A stretch of 64,000 nt of DNA from Methyloferula stellata AR4 (GCF_000385335.1 NZ_ARWA01000001.1:3674001-3738000), one strand, 5' to 3'; shown: positions 1-9,750, counted from the stretch's first letter. Translations and numbers: made by a program. Notes: a model not told the origin generated them from the letters alone.

Positions 1-247
1 CCGCAAACCGGCTTGCGACCAAATTCGGTATTTCCGGCGCCCAGCCCAACCAACGCTCCCGACGGGCTAGTCACTAAAAGGTCATAGCGCTGTCAAAAGC
101 AGACATTGGACTGACTTCTTCCTTCAAAGCGAACATCGACACAACTGCAATCCGCACGACGATCGAAATCGAGTTTCCTTTTTGCTATTGTAGCTCTCCC
201 GCCACGGCACGACATGTTGTCGGTAAGACGCGACCGCGGAGATCATC
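1..247. other. left edge, no supportable complete gene
   Basis: No complete gene is visible. A short plus-strand frame open from the window edge ends at a TAA at 75-77 and could be the last 24 codons of a gene lying outside the window, but it is too short to assign. The remainder is noncoding sequence leading to the ribosome binding site of the next gene. Confidence 0.4.
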
Positions 248-1033
248 ATGCCTAGGACAAAACTGCAGGAACCGAGAACTGCTACGGCGATAAAGGACGA
301 GACCGTTGAGCAACAAGCCGGGTCGAACTTAACCGATAAGATCACCGTCAATGCAGCTTTCTCGGGAGTCGGCGCTCCAAATGCTGTCGTGCGTTTCGCA
401 ATAGACGGAAAGGCAGAAGCCACTACCGCCAACGCGGATGCGGTCGGAGTTTGGACCTTCATCTCGACCGGTCTCGCTGATGGGCAGCACACTGTCGTTG
501 CCACCGAAACTGACGCGGCCGGCAATCACGGCACAGCTTCACTGACATTTTCGCTCGGCATAATTAAGTCCGCTATAACCCAGGGACCAGGCTCGGAGGA
601 GACAGCGCAACAAGCAAGCAGCGATGCGCGTGATAAGGCGGATCGTCTCATCAAAATGTTTGTGGATGAAATTAAACGCTCTAATAAGCTGACCGGAGCA
701 AACAGGCTCGAACTTCGACGAGAGTTACGTCAGCAATACGGAAAGAAAATTGCGCTCGAAATGATGCTTTTCAAAGGCACCAAACAAATATTTGATACCT
801 ACTCAGTCCATCCGTTAGAGAGAAACTGGATAAAGTGTCGTCCACGCCGGGATAAAACAATCGAAAGACCTGGCACTGAACGAGATTTATCTGAATTGTT
901 CTGTGTCAAAAACAGCGCAAACGTAACTGAAAATGACGTGCACGACATTGTCACAATGATCATCACCCAATGTGACCCAACACTCACCCGAAGAGACTCT
1001 CAACATAAGGAACTCAGGCCCGAACTGCAGTAA
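248..1033 (+). CDS. bacterial Ig-like domain protein, unknown function
   Basis: 261 aa. The ATG follows a GGAG ribosome binding site at 238-241. Residues about 28-103 look like a bacterial Ig-like domain of the kind repeated in large adhesins and RTX-type surface proteins: an ITV start, a central V.FAIDG strand, then a GVWTF strand, and the signature LADGQHTVVATETDAAGN. Only one copy is present. No N-terminal signal peptide is visible. Residues 104-261 are charged and helical with three cysteines and match nothing I recognise. It could be an orphan remnant of a bigger surface protein or a small secreted protein that uses a C-terminal signal. It stands alone, with more than 300 bases before the efflux operon. 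Confidence 0.65.
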   Translation: MPRTKLQEPRTATAIKDETVEQQAGSNLTDKITVNAAFSGVGAPNAVVRFAIDGKAEATTANADAVGVWTFISTGLADGQHTVVATETDAAGNHGTASLTFSLGIIKSAITQGPGSEETAQQASSDARDKADRLIKMFVDEIKRSNKLTGANRLELRRELRQQYGKKIALEMMLFKGTKQIFDTYSVHPLERNWIKCRPRRDKTIERPGTERDLSELFCVKNSANVTENDVHDIVTMIITQCDPTLTRRDSQHKELRPELQ

Positions 1034-1367
1034 GCCTCCTGCGCGCGGATAGCCTCAGATAGGTCTCGATGGCCGTCCTTTTGTGGCATCGGCCGTCTCT
1101 TCAGATAGGCGTTGTCCGCCTCGCCGAGGATTTGACAAGCAGCTGGCGAAATGAACTGAAGCGGCATCGACATAATACCGAGGAGAAGTATCAGCCGCCG
1201 ACCTCCCGAGGCGCCAATACCGGCACTGCGAATCCTCCGAACGTGACATTTGGACAACACTGTCACGCACTCTTCAAGTTAGGCGAACACGCCCAGCACG
1301 TTCGCGCTCATTCATGCTAAATCGCCAATTGGCCCCTGTCACCACGCTTCTGGCTGGCGTTTCGGCA
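1034..1367. other. intergenic, no gene seen
   Basis: A 334-base gap before the efflux operon. Open frames here are short, antisense and without a plausible ribosome binding site. No strong hairpin or promoter was recognised by eye. It presumably holds the efflux operon promoter. Confidence 0.4.
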
Positions 1368-2729
1368 ATGATGTCAGCGCATTTTCTGCGTTTAGCTCTG
1401 ATCGGCACCTTAGCGCTTTCGGGGTGCGTATCTTACGAACCCGACCCGCTCGATCGGGCGCCGACACTTGCCTCTCATGTCTCGATGCTCTCGCAGGCAA
1501 GTGGCGGGGCGATCACCGTTCATGATCTCGATCGCTTGGTCCTTGCCAATAACCCCGATCTTCGCGCGGCGCGAGCGAAGGCCGGCATCGCCGAGGCGCA
1601 GATCATCGAAGCGGGGCTTCTGCCCAACCCTCAGGTTGCACTGTCCTATCCGTTCTTTGTGGCCGGTGCCGGTGGCACAAATGCTTTCAGTGCCGGTCTC
1701 GCGCAGGATTTAAAATCGATTCTGCTGCGACCCACCAAACGCGAGGCAGCGGAGAACGCCGCGGCAGAAATCAATGCCTCGCTGCTTTGGCAGGAGTGGC
1801 AGACAATCGGAAAGGCGCGGCTTCTTTTTGTAGATATCGTTTCAGGCGACAGGGCCGAAAAGCTTATCGAGCGCACACGCAAATTGCTGAGAGAGCGGTT
1901 CGATCTTACGTCGGCGGCGATCAACCAGGGCAATGCGACACTTGCCACCTTATCGCCCGATCTTGTCGCCGTCGGCGATGTTCAAAAGAGCTACGATGAT
2001 CTCGAACGCGCTCAACTCAATCGCCGGCATCAGCTCAACGCCCTCATCGGATTGGTTCCGGATGCGCCTCTCAGCCTCGCAGGCGCGAGCGAAGCGCCCC
2101 GCATAGATGCGCAACATATTCGCCGGGATCTGGCAGATCTCCCCGATCGGCGCCCCGATCTTGTTGCATTGCAGTATGGTTATAGGTCTCAGGACGCCAG
2201 GCTTCGTCAGGCCATTCTCTCGCAATTTCCCAATGTCACGATCGGGCTGGCAGGCGGCCGCGACAGCAGCGCGATTTATTCGGTCGGCCCGCAAGTGTCT
2301 TTCGACCTGCCGATTTTCGATCGCAACGAGGGTGCCATAGCCAGGGAAAGCGCGACCCGCGAAGCGCTCAATCTTGAGTTTAACGCGCGGCTGACCGCGG
2401 CAGCCGGGGAAGTCGGCGCTCTTTTGTCGGAACAGGCGCTGCTCGCGCGGCAGCTCGCGTCTCTCGAACCGCGCCTGAAGCAGGCCCGCACGATCGCCGG
2501 GCAGTCAGAAACCGCATTCAAGCAAGGTTTGCTCGATGAACGGGCCTATGTCGATACGCAAGTCGCGCAACTGTCGCTTGAGCAGCAGAAAATCGTGCTT
2601 CAGCAGGGTATGCTTGAAGGACTGGTCGCGCTGGCGACACTGACCGGGGCTGGCATGCCGCGGGTGGCCATCGGGCCGGAGGCACCGCCGGCCGATGTCC
2701 TCGGGATCTTCCAAGGCTCGTTTCGATAG
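1368..2729 (+). CDS. outer-membrane efflux lipoprotein (TolC/CusC-CzcC family)
   Basis: 453 aa from the ATG at 1368. That start gives a compact lipoprotein signal, a hydrophobic stretch ending in the lipobox LSGC, so the mature protein should be acylated at Cys and sit in the outer membrane. An ATG at 1314 would add 18 residues and spoil the signal. Two outer-membrane efflux (OEP) repeats follow, each rich in long amphipathic helices; the first begins near VLANNPDLRAARAKAGIAEA. Family knowledge: such proteins form the exit duct of tripartite RND pumps. It is the first of three co-directional genes (adaptor at 2853, pump at 3938), which supports a heavy-metal or cation efflux role. The exported ion cannot be read from the sequence. 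Confidence 0.88.
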   Translation: MMSAHFLRLALIGTLALSGCVSYEPDPLDRAPTLASHVSMLSQASGGAITVHDLDRLVLANNPDLRAARAKAGIAEAQIIEAGLLPNPQVALSYPFFVAGAGGTNAFSAGLAQDLKSILLRPTKREAAENAAAEINASLLWQEWQTIGKARLLFVDIVSGDRAEKLIERTRKLLRERFDLTSAAINQGNATLATLSPDLVAVGDVQKSYDDLERAQLNRRHQLNALIGLVPDAPLSLAGASEAPRIDAQHIRRDLADLPDRRPDLVALQYGYRSQDARLRQAILSQFPNVTIGLAGGRDSSAIYSVGPQVSFDLPIFDRNEGAIARESATREALNLEFNARLTAAAGEVGALLSEQALLARQLASLEPRLKQARTIAGQSETAFKQGLLDERAYVDTQVAQLSLEQQKIVLQQGMLEGLVALATLTGAGMPRVAIGPEAPPADVLGIFQGSFR

Positions 2730-2852
2730 GCCGCCCTTGAAGGGCGAGACGCCCGGTTAACGCTCTCTGGCACCCGGCAACCTCACGACTTGCCAAAGAA
2801 AGGCAATTCGGCGCAAGGTCATTCAGGAATAATTCCATGGGTTAAAGGAAAA

Positions 2853-3941
2853 ATGCTATCCGGCCAGCGGTCAGTTTTCGCACGGGCTCTGATGCAGAGC
2901 GTGCGCGGCGTGGCGCTCTTAGCTTTCGTCTTGATTGTCGGGTATTTCCTGGTTTCGAAATCCCAGATATCCGACTCGAAGGTTGCGCTTGACGCCAATG
3001 ACGAGCCAAAGGCCGCTAAAGCCGCCGGGCCGAAGCCGGACGAGGCGATCGTCAAACTGGATTCCGAAGCTCAGGAAAAAGGCGGTATTGAAACCGCCGC
3101 ACCCAGAGAAATCGCCTATCAAGGACAAGCGCGCGCCTACGGCGTCATTCTGCCCTTGGACCGGCTGACAGGCCTTTACAATAACGCCCTCACGGCAACT
3201 CTGCAGCTCAAGTCAGCGGAAATCAAGCTGGAGGCGTCGAAGACGGCAAATGCGCGCGCGCAAAATCTGTTGAAGCTGTTTCCGTCGTCCGCCTCTCAGG
3301 CTGAGTTGGCGGACGCGACCTATAAGATGGATGCCGCGGCCGTCGAAGCGGCACAAGCCCAGCTCGAGGCCGCCAGAAATGCCGCGATTCAGGAATGGGG
3401 GCCGGTCCTCGGCCAGGCAATCGTCGAACGATCGGAACTAGCGGAGCAACTTGTCCGTCATAAAATCCGTCTCATACAGCTGACCTTACAGCCGGGAGCG
3501 GTGGCCGAAGCGCCTGAGAAAATCAGTGTGACCTTCGGCGGCAGTTCAACCGCGGAAGCCGATTTTATCTCGGAGGCCACGCAGGCGGATCCTAAAATTC
3601 CAAACGTCAGCTTCTTCTACACGATCCCAGGTGCTCCCGGCGCATTGGCCGGACTCACCGTGGCCGCGATGTTTCCCAATGGCGAGGCCAAGCCCGGCAT
3701 CGACATACCGCCCTCGGCCGTTATTTGGCAGGCCGGAAGGCCCTGGATGTACGTTCAAGCTGGATCGGATAAGTTTGAACGCCGGGCGATCAGCGAAGAA
3801 GCTGCTCCCACCGCGGGCGGAGGATATGTATTGCCGGCGGCGAGCTGGCCGCATGACAAGCTTGTCGTCATCGCGGGTGCGCAAACACTGCTGTCTGAGG
3901 AATCCAAAAACCAGATGCAGCCCGATGAGGGTGACAATTGA
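2853..3941 (+). CDS. RND efflux periplasmic adaptor (HlyD/CusB-like)
   Basis: 362 aa. The ATG at 2853 is preceded by AAAGGAAAA; an upstream TTG at 2790 is in frame but has no good ribosome binding site. One N-terminal transmembrane helix (VALLAFVLIVGYFLV) anchors it in the inner membrane. An alpha-hairpin region rich in Ala, Lys and Gln lies at about residues 115-190. The C-terminal beta-barrel and membrane-proximal parts contain GLTVAAMFPNGEAKPGIDIP and PPSAVIWQAGRPWMYV, typical of metal-efflux adaptors. It bridges the duct at 1368 and the pump at 3938, with whose TTG start its stop codon overlaps, so it is co-translated with the pump. The region just after the membrane helix is Lys/Ala-rich, not the His- or Met-rich metal-binding tail of some CusB/CzcB proteins. 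Confidence 0.85.
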   Translation: MLSGQRSVFARALMQSVRGVALLAFVLIVGYFLVSKSQISDSKVALDANDEPKAAKAAGPKPDEAIVKLDSEAQEKGGIETAAPREIAYQGQARAYGVILPLDRLTGLYNNALTATLQLKSAEIKLEASKTANARAQNLLKLFPSSASQAELADATYKMDAAAVEAAQAQLEAARNAAIQEWGPVLGQAIVERSELAEQLVRHKIRLIQLTLQPGAVAEAPEKISVTFGGSSTAEADFISEATQADPKIPNVSFFYTIPGAPGALAGLTVAAMFPNGEAKPGIDIPPSAVIWQAGRPWMYVQAGSDKFERRAISEEAAPTAGGGYVLPAASWPHDKLVVIAGAQTLLSEESKNQMQPDEGDN

Positions 3942-6900
3942 CGGACGACGGTCTCGTAGAGCGGCCCCCAGCCGGGCTCCAGCCTGCGATTATCGGAACG
4001 GCGATCAAATTTCGACGTATCGTCGTCGCCTTGAGCCTGCTGCTTCTTGTTTACGGTGCCCTGTCGGTCACTCAGGCGAAATACGATGTATTTCCCGAAT
4101 TCGCGCCGCCTCAGGTCGGCATTCAGACGGAGGCGCCGGGGCTTGCCGCCGAAGAAATCGAAGTTCTGGTTACGCAACCGCTTGAGAATGCCATTAGTGG
4201 AGTTTCGGGCATCCGCTCGCTTCGCTCCACGTCGACGCAAGGGCTCTCTGTTCTTACCGTGATCTTCGACGCGGGGAGCGATATCTACCTCGACCGGCAG
4301 GTCGTTGCCGAGCGTCTCGCCAATGCGGCACAGCAACTTCCGGCCGGCGTAAAGCCGCCCGTGCTGACACCGCTTACCTCGTCGAGCAGCACTGTCCTCG
4401 TGGCGGGTTTGACGTCGGAAACGAAAAGTCTGATGGACATCAGAACATCGGCCGACTGGACGGTGCGCCTGCGCCTTCTTGCTGTCCCCGGCGTCTCGAA
4501 AGTCGCCGTCTTTGGTGGAGATGTTCGCTCCATCCAGATTCAGGTTCATCCCGAGGCATTGATCCGGTACGGCATTGGCCTCGAAGACGTCGTTGCCGCC
4601 TCGCGTAAGGCTACGGCTGTGCGCGGCGCCGGCTTTCTCGACACGCCCAACCAGCGCATCGTCTTTCGCAGCGAAGGGCAGGCCATCAACCCGGTTGAGG
4701 TCGGACGCACCGTCGTCACCACAAGCGGCGCTTCAAGCGTCACTCTCGCAGATCTCGCCACGATTGCGGACGCCCCGGAACCGGCAATCGGCGGTGCGAC
4801 CATTATGGGCCGGCCCGGCGTCATTTTCGTTATCTCGGCGCAGTTCGGAACAAACACGGTGGAGGTCACGCGACGGGTGGAGGAGGCGCTCGCCGCGCTG
4901 AGACCCGCGCTCGAGAGCCAAGGCATGGAACTCGACACGACCCTCTTTCGTCCGGCGACTTTTATCGATGTGGCGACGAAGAGCGTGCGCGACGCGCTTC
5001 TGCTCGGCGGCGTTTTCGTGATCGTCGTGCTGTTCCTGTTTTTGTTCGATATCAGAACGGCGGCGATATCGTGCATTGCGATTCCCTTGTCGCTTTTGGC
5101 CGCTGTGATCGTCCTGAACAGCTTTGGCGTGACGCTGAACACGATGACATTGGGTGGTCTTGCGATCGCTATCGGTGAAGTCGTCGACGACGCGGTGATC
5201 GACGTCGAAAATATCGTACGGCGCCTGCGCGAAAACCGGCACAAGGCCCAGCCGAGGCCCGCCGCGCGCGTGGTGCTCGACGCCTCGCTCGAAGTCAGAA
5301 GCGCCGTCGTCTATGCGACCTTCATCGTGATGCTGGTGTTTATTCCTGTGCTGACTCTGCCGGGCATTGCGGGACGCTTCTTCGCGCCTCTCGCTTTGGC
5401 CTACATCCTCGCGCTCGTTGCCTCTTTGATCATTGCCCTGACCGTCACGCCAGCGCTCTGCATGATGCTCCTGACGGGAAAAACAGGCTCGCAGCAGGAC
5501 GTGGAGCGGCCGCCGCCCTTGGTCCGGTGGATCCGCGGACCCTATGAAAGCCTGCTTGCGAAAATCGCAAAGCATCCGACAGCCGTCATATCGGCCGCCA
5601 CGGCCTTCACAATCTGCGGCTCTGGGCTATTGCCTTTTTTCGGCAGCGCATTTCTTCCCGAATTCAAGGAAGGCCACTATACGCTGCATATGACGGCGAT
5701 TCCCGGGACATCGATCGCGGAATCGGAGCGCCTCGGTTTGCTGGTTACGAAGGCCCTCGTCGAAGTGCCTTCCATCCGATCGATCTCGCAACGGGTCGGT
5801 CGAGCCGAATCCGCGGATGATACTTGGGGAACAAATTACAGCGAGATCGAAGTCGATTTGCAGCCGGGACTATCGGGTGCCGAACTCAGCGCGGCCGATG
5901 CCGACATACGAAAGGCACTTCTCGGTTTTCCAGGTCTCAATTTTTCATTGAAGCCTTTCCTGACGGAACGGGTGGAAGAAACCCTGTCGGGCAATACCGC
6001 GGCCGTCGCTGCAAATATCTACGGGAACGATCTCAACGAGCTCGATGAGGTTGCCGCGAAAGTCTCGACCGCGATGGCAAGCGTCCATGGCGCGAGAGAC
6101 GTGCGGCTGCGGACGCCGGCCGCCACGCCTCAACTGACCATCAGGCTCCGCGAGGATGATCTCGTCAGGTGGGGGCTGACCGCCGTCGATGTCCTCGACA
6201 TCGTCCGGACCGCGTATCAAGGCGACGTCGTCGGACAGGCCTATGATGGGCACCGCGCCTTCAACATCATAACGTTGCTCGACACCGATAGCAGAAACAG
6301 TGTGGCGAAGATCGCCGATCTTCCTATTCGCACGCGGAGCGGAACCTATGTTTTATTGCGCCAGGTCGCCGATGTGAACCAAACGACCGGCCGCTATCAA
6401 GTGGATCATTTCAGTGCGCATCGGCTTCAGACCGTGACAGCCGACGTCAGCGGCGGCGACGTCGTCTCCTATGTGGCAAATGCGCAGAAGGCAGTGGCGA
6501 AGGTCAAATTGCCGGCGGGTGTCTACGTCGAATTCGCCGGTTCGGCTCAGGCGCAAGCGCAAGCGCGCCGGGATTTGATCGTTCATTCGCTCATGGCCTT
6601 CGCCGGAGTTCTTCTACTGCTGTCGATCATCACGAAAAACTGGCGCAATCTCGTTCTGATCCTCGTCAATATTCCATTCGCGCTCGTGGGCGGCGTCATC
6701 GCGATCTATTTCACCGGCGCCACGCTGACGATAGGGTCGATGGTCGGGTTTGTCGCCCTGTTTGGGATCTCCTTGCGCAATTCGATCATGATGATTTCGC
6801 ACTACGAGCAGCTGGTCGTTGCCGAGGACATGCCATGGGATCTGAAAACGGCGATCAAGGGGGCGGGCGATCGTTTGACGCCAATCGTCATGACGTCTCT

Positions 6901-7117
6901 CGTCACCGCTCTCGGCTTGCTTCCGCTTGCGGCGGGCATGAGCGAGCCGGGCCGCGAAATTCAAGGCCCGATGGCAATGGTGATCCTTGGCGGCCTCTTC
7001 AGCTCGTCGATACTGAACCTGCTCATCCTGCCGACCTTGACATTGCGCTTCGGCCGTTTTGCTCACCAGGACAATGTATTGCTCCATCGCGCGCCGACAC
7101 CGGCCAGCTCCGATTGA
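3938..7117 (+). CDS. RND efflux pump, CzcA/CusA-like inner-membrane permease
   Basis: 1059 aa, the usual length for RND pumps. It starts at TTG, overlapping the adaptor stop as TTGA, with GAGGG 5-9 bases upstream. The architecture is standard: one N-terminal membrane helix, a large periplasmic loop, a six-helix bundle, then a second loop and bundle. Helix 4 carries acidic residues in GEVVDDAVIDVENI, the proton-relay region of heavy-metal RND pumps. The opening VFPEFAPPQVGIQTEAPGL is characteristic of the CzcA/CusA branch. It would drive proton-coupled export through the two upstream partners. The cation specificity is unresolved; the exact helix-4 wording differs from classical CzcA, so this is a related subfamily. 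Confidence 0.9.
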   Translation: MTDDGLVERPPAGLQPAIIGTAIKFRRIVVALSLLLLVYGALSVTQAKYDVFPEFAPPQVGIQTEAPGLAAEEIEVLVTQPLENAISGVSGIRSLRSTSTQGLSVLTVIFDAGSDIYLDRQVVAERLANAAQQLPAGVKPPVLTPLTSSSSTVLVAGLTSETKSLMDIRTSADWTVRLRLLAVPGVSKVAVFGGDVRSIQIQVHPEALIRYGIGLEDVVAASRKATAVRGAGFLDTPNQRIVFRSEGQAINPVEVGRTVVTTSGASSVTLADLATIADAPEPAIGGATIMGRPGVIFVISAQFGTNTVEVTRRVEEALAALRPALESQGMELDTTLFRPATFIDVATKSVRDALLLGGVFVIVVLFLFLFDIRTAAISCIAIPLSLLAAVIVLNSFGVTLNTMTLGGLAIAIGEVVDDAVIDVENIVRRLRENRHKAQPRPAARVVLDASLEVRSAVVYATFIVMLVFIPVLTLPGIAGRFFAPLALAYILALVASLIIALTVTPALCMMLLTGKTGSQQDVERPPPLVRWIRGPYESLLAKIAKHPTAVISAATAFTICGSGLLPFFGSAFLPEFKEGHYTLHMTAIPGTSIAESERLGLLVTKALVEVPSIRSISQRVGRAESADDTWGTNYSEIEVDLQPGLSGAELSAADADIRKALLGFPGLNFSLKPFLTERVEETLSGNTAAVAANIYGNDLNELDEVAAKVSTAMASVHGARDVRLRTPAATPQLTIRLREDDLVRWGLTAVDVLDIVRTAYQGDVVGQAYDGHRAFNIITLLDTDSRNSVAKIADLPIRTRSGTYVLLRQVADVNQTTGRYQVDHFSAHRLQTVTADVSGGDVVSYVANAQKAVAKVKLPAGVYVEFAGSAQAQAQARRDLIVHSLMAFAGVLLLLSIITKNWRNLVLILVNIPFALVGGVIAIYFTGATLTIGSMVGFVALFGISLRNSIMMISHYEQLVVAEDMPWDLKTAIKGAGDRLTPIVMTSLVTALGLLPLAAGMSEPGREIQGPMAMVILGGLFSSSILNLLILPTLTLRFGRFAHQDNVLLHRAPTPASSD

Positions 7118-7148
7118 CTTGCCGCAGCCGATGCTTGCGCGGCGTTTG

Positions 7149-7610
7149 TCACGGCGCGGCGCGCAGCGCCTCGGCCTCATGCCCGCCCAGACGATCTTGC
7201 CAGCGTGCGATAAAGGCATCGAATGAGGCCTGATCGACGAAGACGACGTCGGCATACCACTCGACCGTTTGAATATCGCCGTCCCAAACGCGATTTTCCT
7301 GATGCCAGAGGAAGGACGGCCAAGCCTTGTTGCGATAGGCGGGGCTTGCCGGATAATCCGGCGGATGCAGCGATGGGCGGCCCAGGAGTTCGCTCATCCA
7401 TTGCATGATCTCGGGCAGAAACGTGCTGCCGAAAAATATGCCGTGGCGCTGAACGCGATGCACATCGCGCAACACATATTGCTGGATCCAAGCCAAAGAC
7501 GGCGGCTGATCGACCTCGCGAAACTCCCGCAGCACCAGGAGCCGGAAACCGCGATCCAGGAGTTGCGCCGGAATGGCCCGGACATCACCGGGCGTCTCGT
7601 GTCTGTGCAT
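7149..7610 (-). CDS. conserved-looking protein of unknown function
   Basis: 153 aa, start ATG at 7610 behind GGGGATCACC. Rich in Trp, His and Arg, with no signal peptide and no membrane helix. I recognise no family motif. The composition (WIQQYVLRDVHRVQRHG, WHQENRVWDGDIQTVEWYAD) suggests a compact soluble alpha/beta protein. It is convergent with the efflux pump and lies 38 bases downstream of the ammonia-lyase, so it is probably co-transcribed with that gene. Function unassigned. Confidence 0.6.
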   Translation of the reverse strand: MHRHETPGDVRAIPAQLLDRGFRLLVLREFREVDQPPSLAWIQQYVLRDVHRVQRHGIFFGSTFLPEIMQWMSELLGRPSLHPPDYPASPAYRNKAWPSFLWHQENRVWDGDIQTVEWYADVVFVDQASFDAFIARWQDRLGGHEAEALRAAP

Positions 7611-7648
7611 GGTGATCCCCGAAAAAGGCTCAGCGCCGCTATAGGCGT

Positions 7649-9166
7649 TTAACGCTCTTCCTTCAACATTTGGCTCATGGCCGCGAGGCGTTCGGAGAGC
7701 GCCGCGTCGCTTCGAAACACAGGCGCGATCGCGCGCCGCCGCTCGATCAGCGCGCGCGACCGCGACGACAGCCGCGCTTCGGCTCCGGCCGCTTCCACGC
7801 CCTGCGAGAGAGCAACGGCGAGGATCGCTGCTATGTCGAAGGCATTGCCGAGCGTTTGCAGCACCATCCAGGCCGCGTTCGCGCCCATGCTGACGATGTC
7901 CTGATTGTCCTTATTGCTCGGGATCGTATGCAGGCTCATCGGATAGGCGAGCGATTGATTTTCTGCTGCGGTCGAAGTCGCGGTGAATTGCGCGCCTTGC
8001 AACCCCAATTCGACGCCGATGCGGCCGAGATTGAGGAAAGGCGGCAATTGCCCGTTGATGGCATCGTTCAAGAGAAGATTAAGTTGCCTCTCCATCAGAA
8101 GCGAGCATTTGACCACCGCGATCTTCAGCACGTCCAAGGCGAGAGCCACCGGCTCGCCATGAAAATTGCCGCCATGCAGCGCCGCGCCCGTTTGCGCGTC
8201 GAAAACCGGATTGTCGGATACGGAATTGAGCTCGTCGGCAATGGCGCGTTCGGCGAAGGCGAGCCCCTCATAGATCGGGCCCAGAATCTGCGGCGCGCAG
8301 CGAACAGAATAAGGCGCCTGCAATTGCGTTGGTGCGCGGCTGGACGCAAGGCCATCCGCGTCCGCCAGATGGTCGCGCATCCGCCGCGCGACATCGCTTT
8401 GCGCTTCGTGGCGTTTCGCATCATGCAGCGCTGCCGCATAGGGCTCCATGCTGGCGCCGAGGATTTCGATCAGAATGCAGCTCTGAGCGACCGCGCAGTC
8501 GAGAAGGCGGCGCGCATAAGCGCAGGCCTGCGCCCCCATGGCCGTCATGGCGGAGGTACCATTCACCAAAGCGAGCCCGTCGCGAAATTCGAGACGCAGC
8601 GGTTCGAGGCCGGCAAGCCTGTAGGCTTCCGGCGCGGAGCGCTTTTGGTCCTTGAACCAGCACTGGCCTTCGCCGATGACGAGGAGGCCAAGATGCGCGA
8701 GCTGCACGAGATCGCCGCTCGCGCCGACGCCGCCCTTGCGCGGAATGAAGGGCGCGAGGCCAGCATTGAACAGACGAGCCAGATGAATCGCGACTTCGCC
8801 GCGCACGGCGGAGCGATTGCCGACGAGCGATCGCAGGCGCCCGAGCATCACGCCCCTGGAAAGCTCCACCGAAAGCGGCTCTCCCATCCCCGCTGCATGG
8901 CTGCGAATGAGGTTATATTGCAGGTCGAGCGCCGCCTCGGGCGGCACGGCGACCGTGACCATCGGGCCAAGCCCCGTGGAAAAGCCGTAGACATCGGCGC
9001 GTGCCGCCTCGCGCTTCGCGGCCTCAAAAGCCGCGTCCATCCGGCCGAGCGTCGCCGTCTCGATTGCAATCGGCGCCGCGTGCACCATCGCGCGCAGAAA
9101 ATCGGCAAGGCCGAGCTCTCTTTGATCCGACAGTTCGAGGGGATCCGAAGGACCGGCCGCCGTCAT
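7649..9166 (-). CDS. aromatic amino acid / histidine ammonia-lyase (MIO enzyme)
   Basis: 505 aa, typical for HutH. The Ala149-Ser150-Gly151 triad in GGVGASGDL forms the MIO electrophile, and Tyr60 in VYGFSTGLG corresponds to the catalytic loop tyrosine. Substrate-selectivity positions read Ser89-His90 (IRSHAAGMGEP), as in histidine ammonia-lyases; tyrosine lyases usually have a His-Leu type pair and plant-like lyases Phe-Leu. The reaction is therefore probably histidine to urocanate plus ammonia, or a related non-oxidative deamination. No hutU, hutI or hutG lies nearby, so it may serve another pathway. It shares its strand with the 153-aa gene downstream. The MIO assignment is firm; the substrate is not. 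Confidence 0.85.
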   Translation of the reverse strand: MTAAGPSDPLELSDQRELGLADFLRAMVHAAPIAIETATLGRMDAAFEAAKREAARADVYGFSTGLGPMVTVAVPPEAALDLQYNLIRSHAAGMGEPLSVELSRGVMLGRLRSLVGNRSAVRGEVAIHLARLFNAGLAPFIPRKGGVGASGDLVQLAHLGLLVIGEGQCWFKDQKRSAPEAYRLAGLEPLRLEFRDGLALVNGTSAMTAMGAQACAYARRLLDCAVAQSCILIEILGASMEPYAAALHDAKRHEAQSDVARRMRDHLADADGLASSRAPTQLQAPYSVRCAPQILGPIYEGLAFAERAIADELNSVSDNPVFDAQTGAALHGGNFHGEPVALALDVLKIAVVKCSLLMERQLNLLLNDAINGQLPPFLNLGRIGVELGLQGAQFTATSTAAENQSLAYPMSLHTIPSNKDNQDIVSMGANAAWMVLQTLGNAFDIAAILAVALSQGVEAAGAEARLSSRSRALIERRRAIAPVFRSDAALSERLAAMSQMLKEER

Positions 9167-9348
9167 GGCGCCGTGCCTCCCGCCCGCCGAGAGGCCGGAT
9201 CGAACGCATCAGGGATGGACATAAAGGAAGCTGCTCCGTGCCGGCTCGTCCCAGGTGGCGGGACGAGAAAGCGACATTATAGCAATAGCTTCGTATTCAC
9301 GACGCCCTTAAGCGCGCTATTTGGGGAAGCGGTAAATTCGTCGCGCGG

Positions 9349-9567
9349 TTAGAAGAAGGAGCTCTCTAAAGGCTCGGGTCCGAGCCGCGCGACGCGGCGC
9401 GCTCTGTCCCAAATCTCGACCGGGCTTCCGTTCATCAGCGACCGCGCAAGCATAAGCGCATGAGCATCGCTCAAGGCTTCGAGAACGTCGGATTTTTTGA
9501 TGTGTCCGTCGTCGGCGATATGAAACAGCCGGTAGGCTGGAGCTGTTGAAAGAGGGTCTTTGACCAT
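9349..9567 (-). CDS. small hypothetical protein
   Basis: 72 aa. Soluble, with a pattern of beta strands and one helix (SDVLEALSDAHALMLARSLM) ending in a WDRARRVARLGP tail that resembles short Rhizobiales proteins of unknown function. No cysteine or signal peptide. It is a separate unit between the lyase and the cupin, with 182 bases between it and the next gene upstream of it on the same strand. Assigned from frame, composition and resemblance only. Confidence 0.5.
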   Translation of the reverse strand: MVKDPLSTAPAYRLFHIADDGHIKKSDVLEALSDAHALMLARSLMNGSPVEIWDRARRVARLGPEPLESSFF

Positions 9568-9679
9568 ATTCGACTCGGACTAGGATGATCTGCTCTGCAA
9601 GGTCGCGATGGAGCGATCTTTTCGGCTGAAAGCCAGCCGTCTATCGCCCCTCAAACGGGGTAGAATCACAAGAATCCAT

Positions 9680-9704
9680 AAAAAAACCGCCGGTAGGCCG
9701 GCGG
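9680..9704 (-). terminator. intrinsic terminator after the cupin gene
   Basis: A 7-bp GC stem, CCGCCGG at 9687-9693 with CCGGCGG at 9698-9704 and a 4-base loop. On the minus strand it is followed directly by a run of T (the A-run at 9680-9686). It sits 47 bases past the cupin stop. Confidence 0.8.
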
Positions 9705-9750
9705 GAGCGGTTGCCAAGGGCCCGGCCCCAAGGGCGGACAGATCAAAAGA

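Noticed and set aside
3-77. Short frame open at the left edge
   Set aside because: It may be the end of a gene outside the window but only 24 codons are visible, with nothing to identify it.
7670-9352. Long plus-strand open frame opposite the ammonia-lyase gene
   Set aside because: Arg/His/Ala-rich antisense translation, no family motif; the minus strand encodes an intact MIO enzyme.
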